From NCBI RefSeq assembly GCF_001602095.1, contig NZ_CP014991.1, forward strand, positions 186,001-250,000: a stretch of DNA of 64,000 nt. The letters run 5' to 3'. The stretch is from Helicobacter himalayensis (lineage in GTDB: Bacteria > Campylobacterota > Campylobacteria > Campylobacterales > Helicobacteraceae). Numbering within the stretch: position 1 is the first letter of the stretch; each line of letters opens with the position of its first letter. The translations under genes and the position numbers were made by a program. The notes beneath the pieces were generated by a model, which saw only the letters and a program-made list of their open reading frames with translations, searched no databases and was not told the origin of the DNA. Shown here piece after piece: positions 63,257-64,000 of the stretch.

Positions 63257-64000
63257 TTAAAGCCCTTGCGTGATTTCTGCAAAGCATTCTTTTGCTGCGC
63301 AAATTGTGGTGTCAATCTCTTTTTCGCCCATACTCGTGCAAATAAAGCCCGTCTCAAACTGCGAGCAAGCAAGATACACGCCTTTTTCAAGCATTTTTTG
63401 ATGAAACTTTGCAAAAAGTGCGGTGTCTGCTTTTTTGGCATCATCAAAATTTTTCACTTCATTTTCACAAAAGAAAAAGCCAAACATAGAGCCTCTAAAT
63501 GTCGTCTGTATCGGGATTTTATATTTATTTGCAGATTCTTTTAATCCCGCTGTTAATTTGCGTGCGAGATTCTCTAAATATGTATAAATTTTTGGATCTG
63601 CCTTTAATTTGCTAAGCGCACACAAGCCACCGCTCACAGCAAGCGGATTCCCACTTAGTGTGCCTGCTTGATACACGCCACCCACAGGAGAGAGCAGATT
63701 CATTATCTCATCTTTTCCACCAAACGCAGCAAGGGGCATTCCAGCACCAATAACCTTGCCAAAAGTCGCCATATCCGGCAACACATCACAAAAGCTAAGC
63801 GCGCCTTTCAGGCTAGCGCGAAACCCGCTCATTACTTCATCAAAAATAAGCACCGCACTAAATTCATTGCAAAGCTTGCGCAATGCGCGCAAAAACTCTT
63901 TGCTTGCCGGCACAAGTCCCATATTCCCAGCGATTGGCTCGATAATCACGCAACCTACGCCACTACCATTTTTCGCGCTTGTCTCAAAGCAAGCACGCAC
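63257..64000 (-). CDS. hemL: Glutamate-1-semialdehyde 2,1-aminomutase HemL, N-terminal part missing
   Basis: The C-terminal 247 residues; the gene runs off the right edge. PLP site: [10 protein letters not shown] and the Lys in [27 protein letters not shown] is the family block after it. It moves the amino group in GSA to form 5-aminolevulinate, the haem precursor. HemL upstream of atpZ matches H. pylori HP0306-HP0307. Confidence 0.94.
   Translation of the reverse strand: MRACFETSAKNGSGVGCVIIEPIAGNMGLVPASKEFLRALRKLCNEFSAVLIFDEVMSGFRASLKGALSFCDVLPDMATFGKVIGAGMPLAAFGGKDEIMNLLSPVGGVYQAGTLSGNPLAVSGGLCALSKLKADPKIYTYLENLARKLTAGLKESANKYKIPIQTTFRGSMFGFFFCENEVKNFDDAKKADTALFAKFHQKMLEKGVYLACSQFETGFICTSMGEKEIDTTICAAKECFAEITQGL

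Noticed and set aside
1-64000. tRNA, rRNA, CRISPR, insertion sequences, prophage or plasmid genes
   Set aside because: Searched intergenic regions by eye for tRNA arms, spacer-repeat periodicity, transposase motifs and integrase-linked blocks; the only recombinase is the housekeeping XerH, and no such feature was found.

Overview
The window is a gene-dense stretch of a Helicobacter chromosome (Campylobacterota), most likely an enterohepatic or other non-pylori species. Evidence: several H. pylori-type neighbourhoods are kept (tatD/mltD, ribE/flhX, flgI-flgJ-flgS, hslV-hslU, DUF2603-hemN-glpC, yggT-slt-galU-murA, rpe/fbp, hemL/atpZ), the recombinase is XerH-like, DapD is the long 400-residue form, and G-runs of the phase-variation kind occur in genes. 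Genes absent from H. pylori are also present: metA, hisIE and a TorCA-type S/N-oxide reductase. GC looks like roughly 40% by eye (not computed). The word GATTCT/GAATCT is strikingly frequent on both strands. I found no rRNA, tRNA, CRISPR array, insertion sequence or prophage.

Layout. 1-5.0 kb: end of comM, the lptA-mltD-tatD operon (minus strand), riboflavin synthase, FlhX and a LolD-like ATPase. 5.1-8.3 kb: torC-torA, with base composition unlike its neighbours. 8.4-10 kb: a YbiT-type ABC-F. 10.0-13.1 kb: a phosphoethanolamine transferase gene split by three homopolymer frameshifts (including G7 and G9 runs) and bracketed by inverted 57-bp repeats. 13.1-19.3 kb: a chemoreceptor, flgI-flgJ-flgS behind a possible sigma-54 promoter, and an outer membrane barrel. 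19.4-30 kb: dapD, a polar amino acid ABC transporter, a Bax-inhibitor-like protein, a lipoprotein, bcp, hslVU, xerH, mobA and argF. 30-34 kb: hemN, a GlpC-like oxidoreductase and agmatine deiminase. 34.3-38 kb: metN-metI-metQ1-metQ2. 38-44 kb: rpe, fbp, metG, a DnaQ-like exonuclease and a phosphoesterase. 44.3-50 kb: metA, an SsuABC-like transporter, an OsmC protein and an acyl-CoA-dehydrogenase-fold protein. 50-57.9 kb: a decayed autotransporter, a DUF455 protein, a phase-variable methyltransferase, rhodanese, yggT-slt, galU and murA. 57.9-64 kb (minus strand): DUF2393, hisIE, an SPFH protein, ilvE, rpsI-rplM, a membrane protein, atpZ and the start-less end of hemL.

Main signals. (1) A 19-bp palindromic motif, AAAACACA-N3-TGTATTTT, occurs once before metN and twice before metA and nowhere else I saw. 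It is a candidate operator of an undescribed methionine regulon that may also serve the adjacent sulfur-uptake-like cluster. (2) metN has no ATG, GTG or TTG that gives a complete protein and appears to start at ATT. (3) A dispersed repeat of about 120 bp lies in several intergenic regions; one copy sits in frame inside the acyl-CoA-dehydrogenase-like gene and another forms the 3' end of an amino acid transporter ATPase gene. (4) G-runs lie inside two surface-modification-type genes and form the Shine-Dalgarno of yggT.
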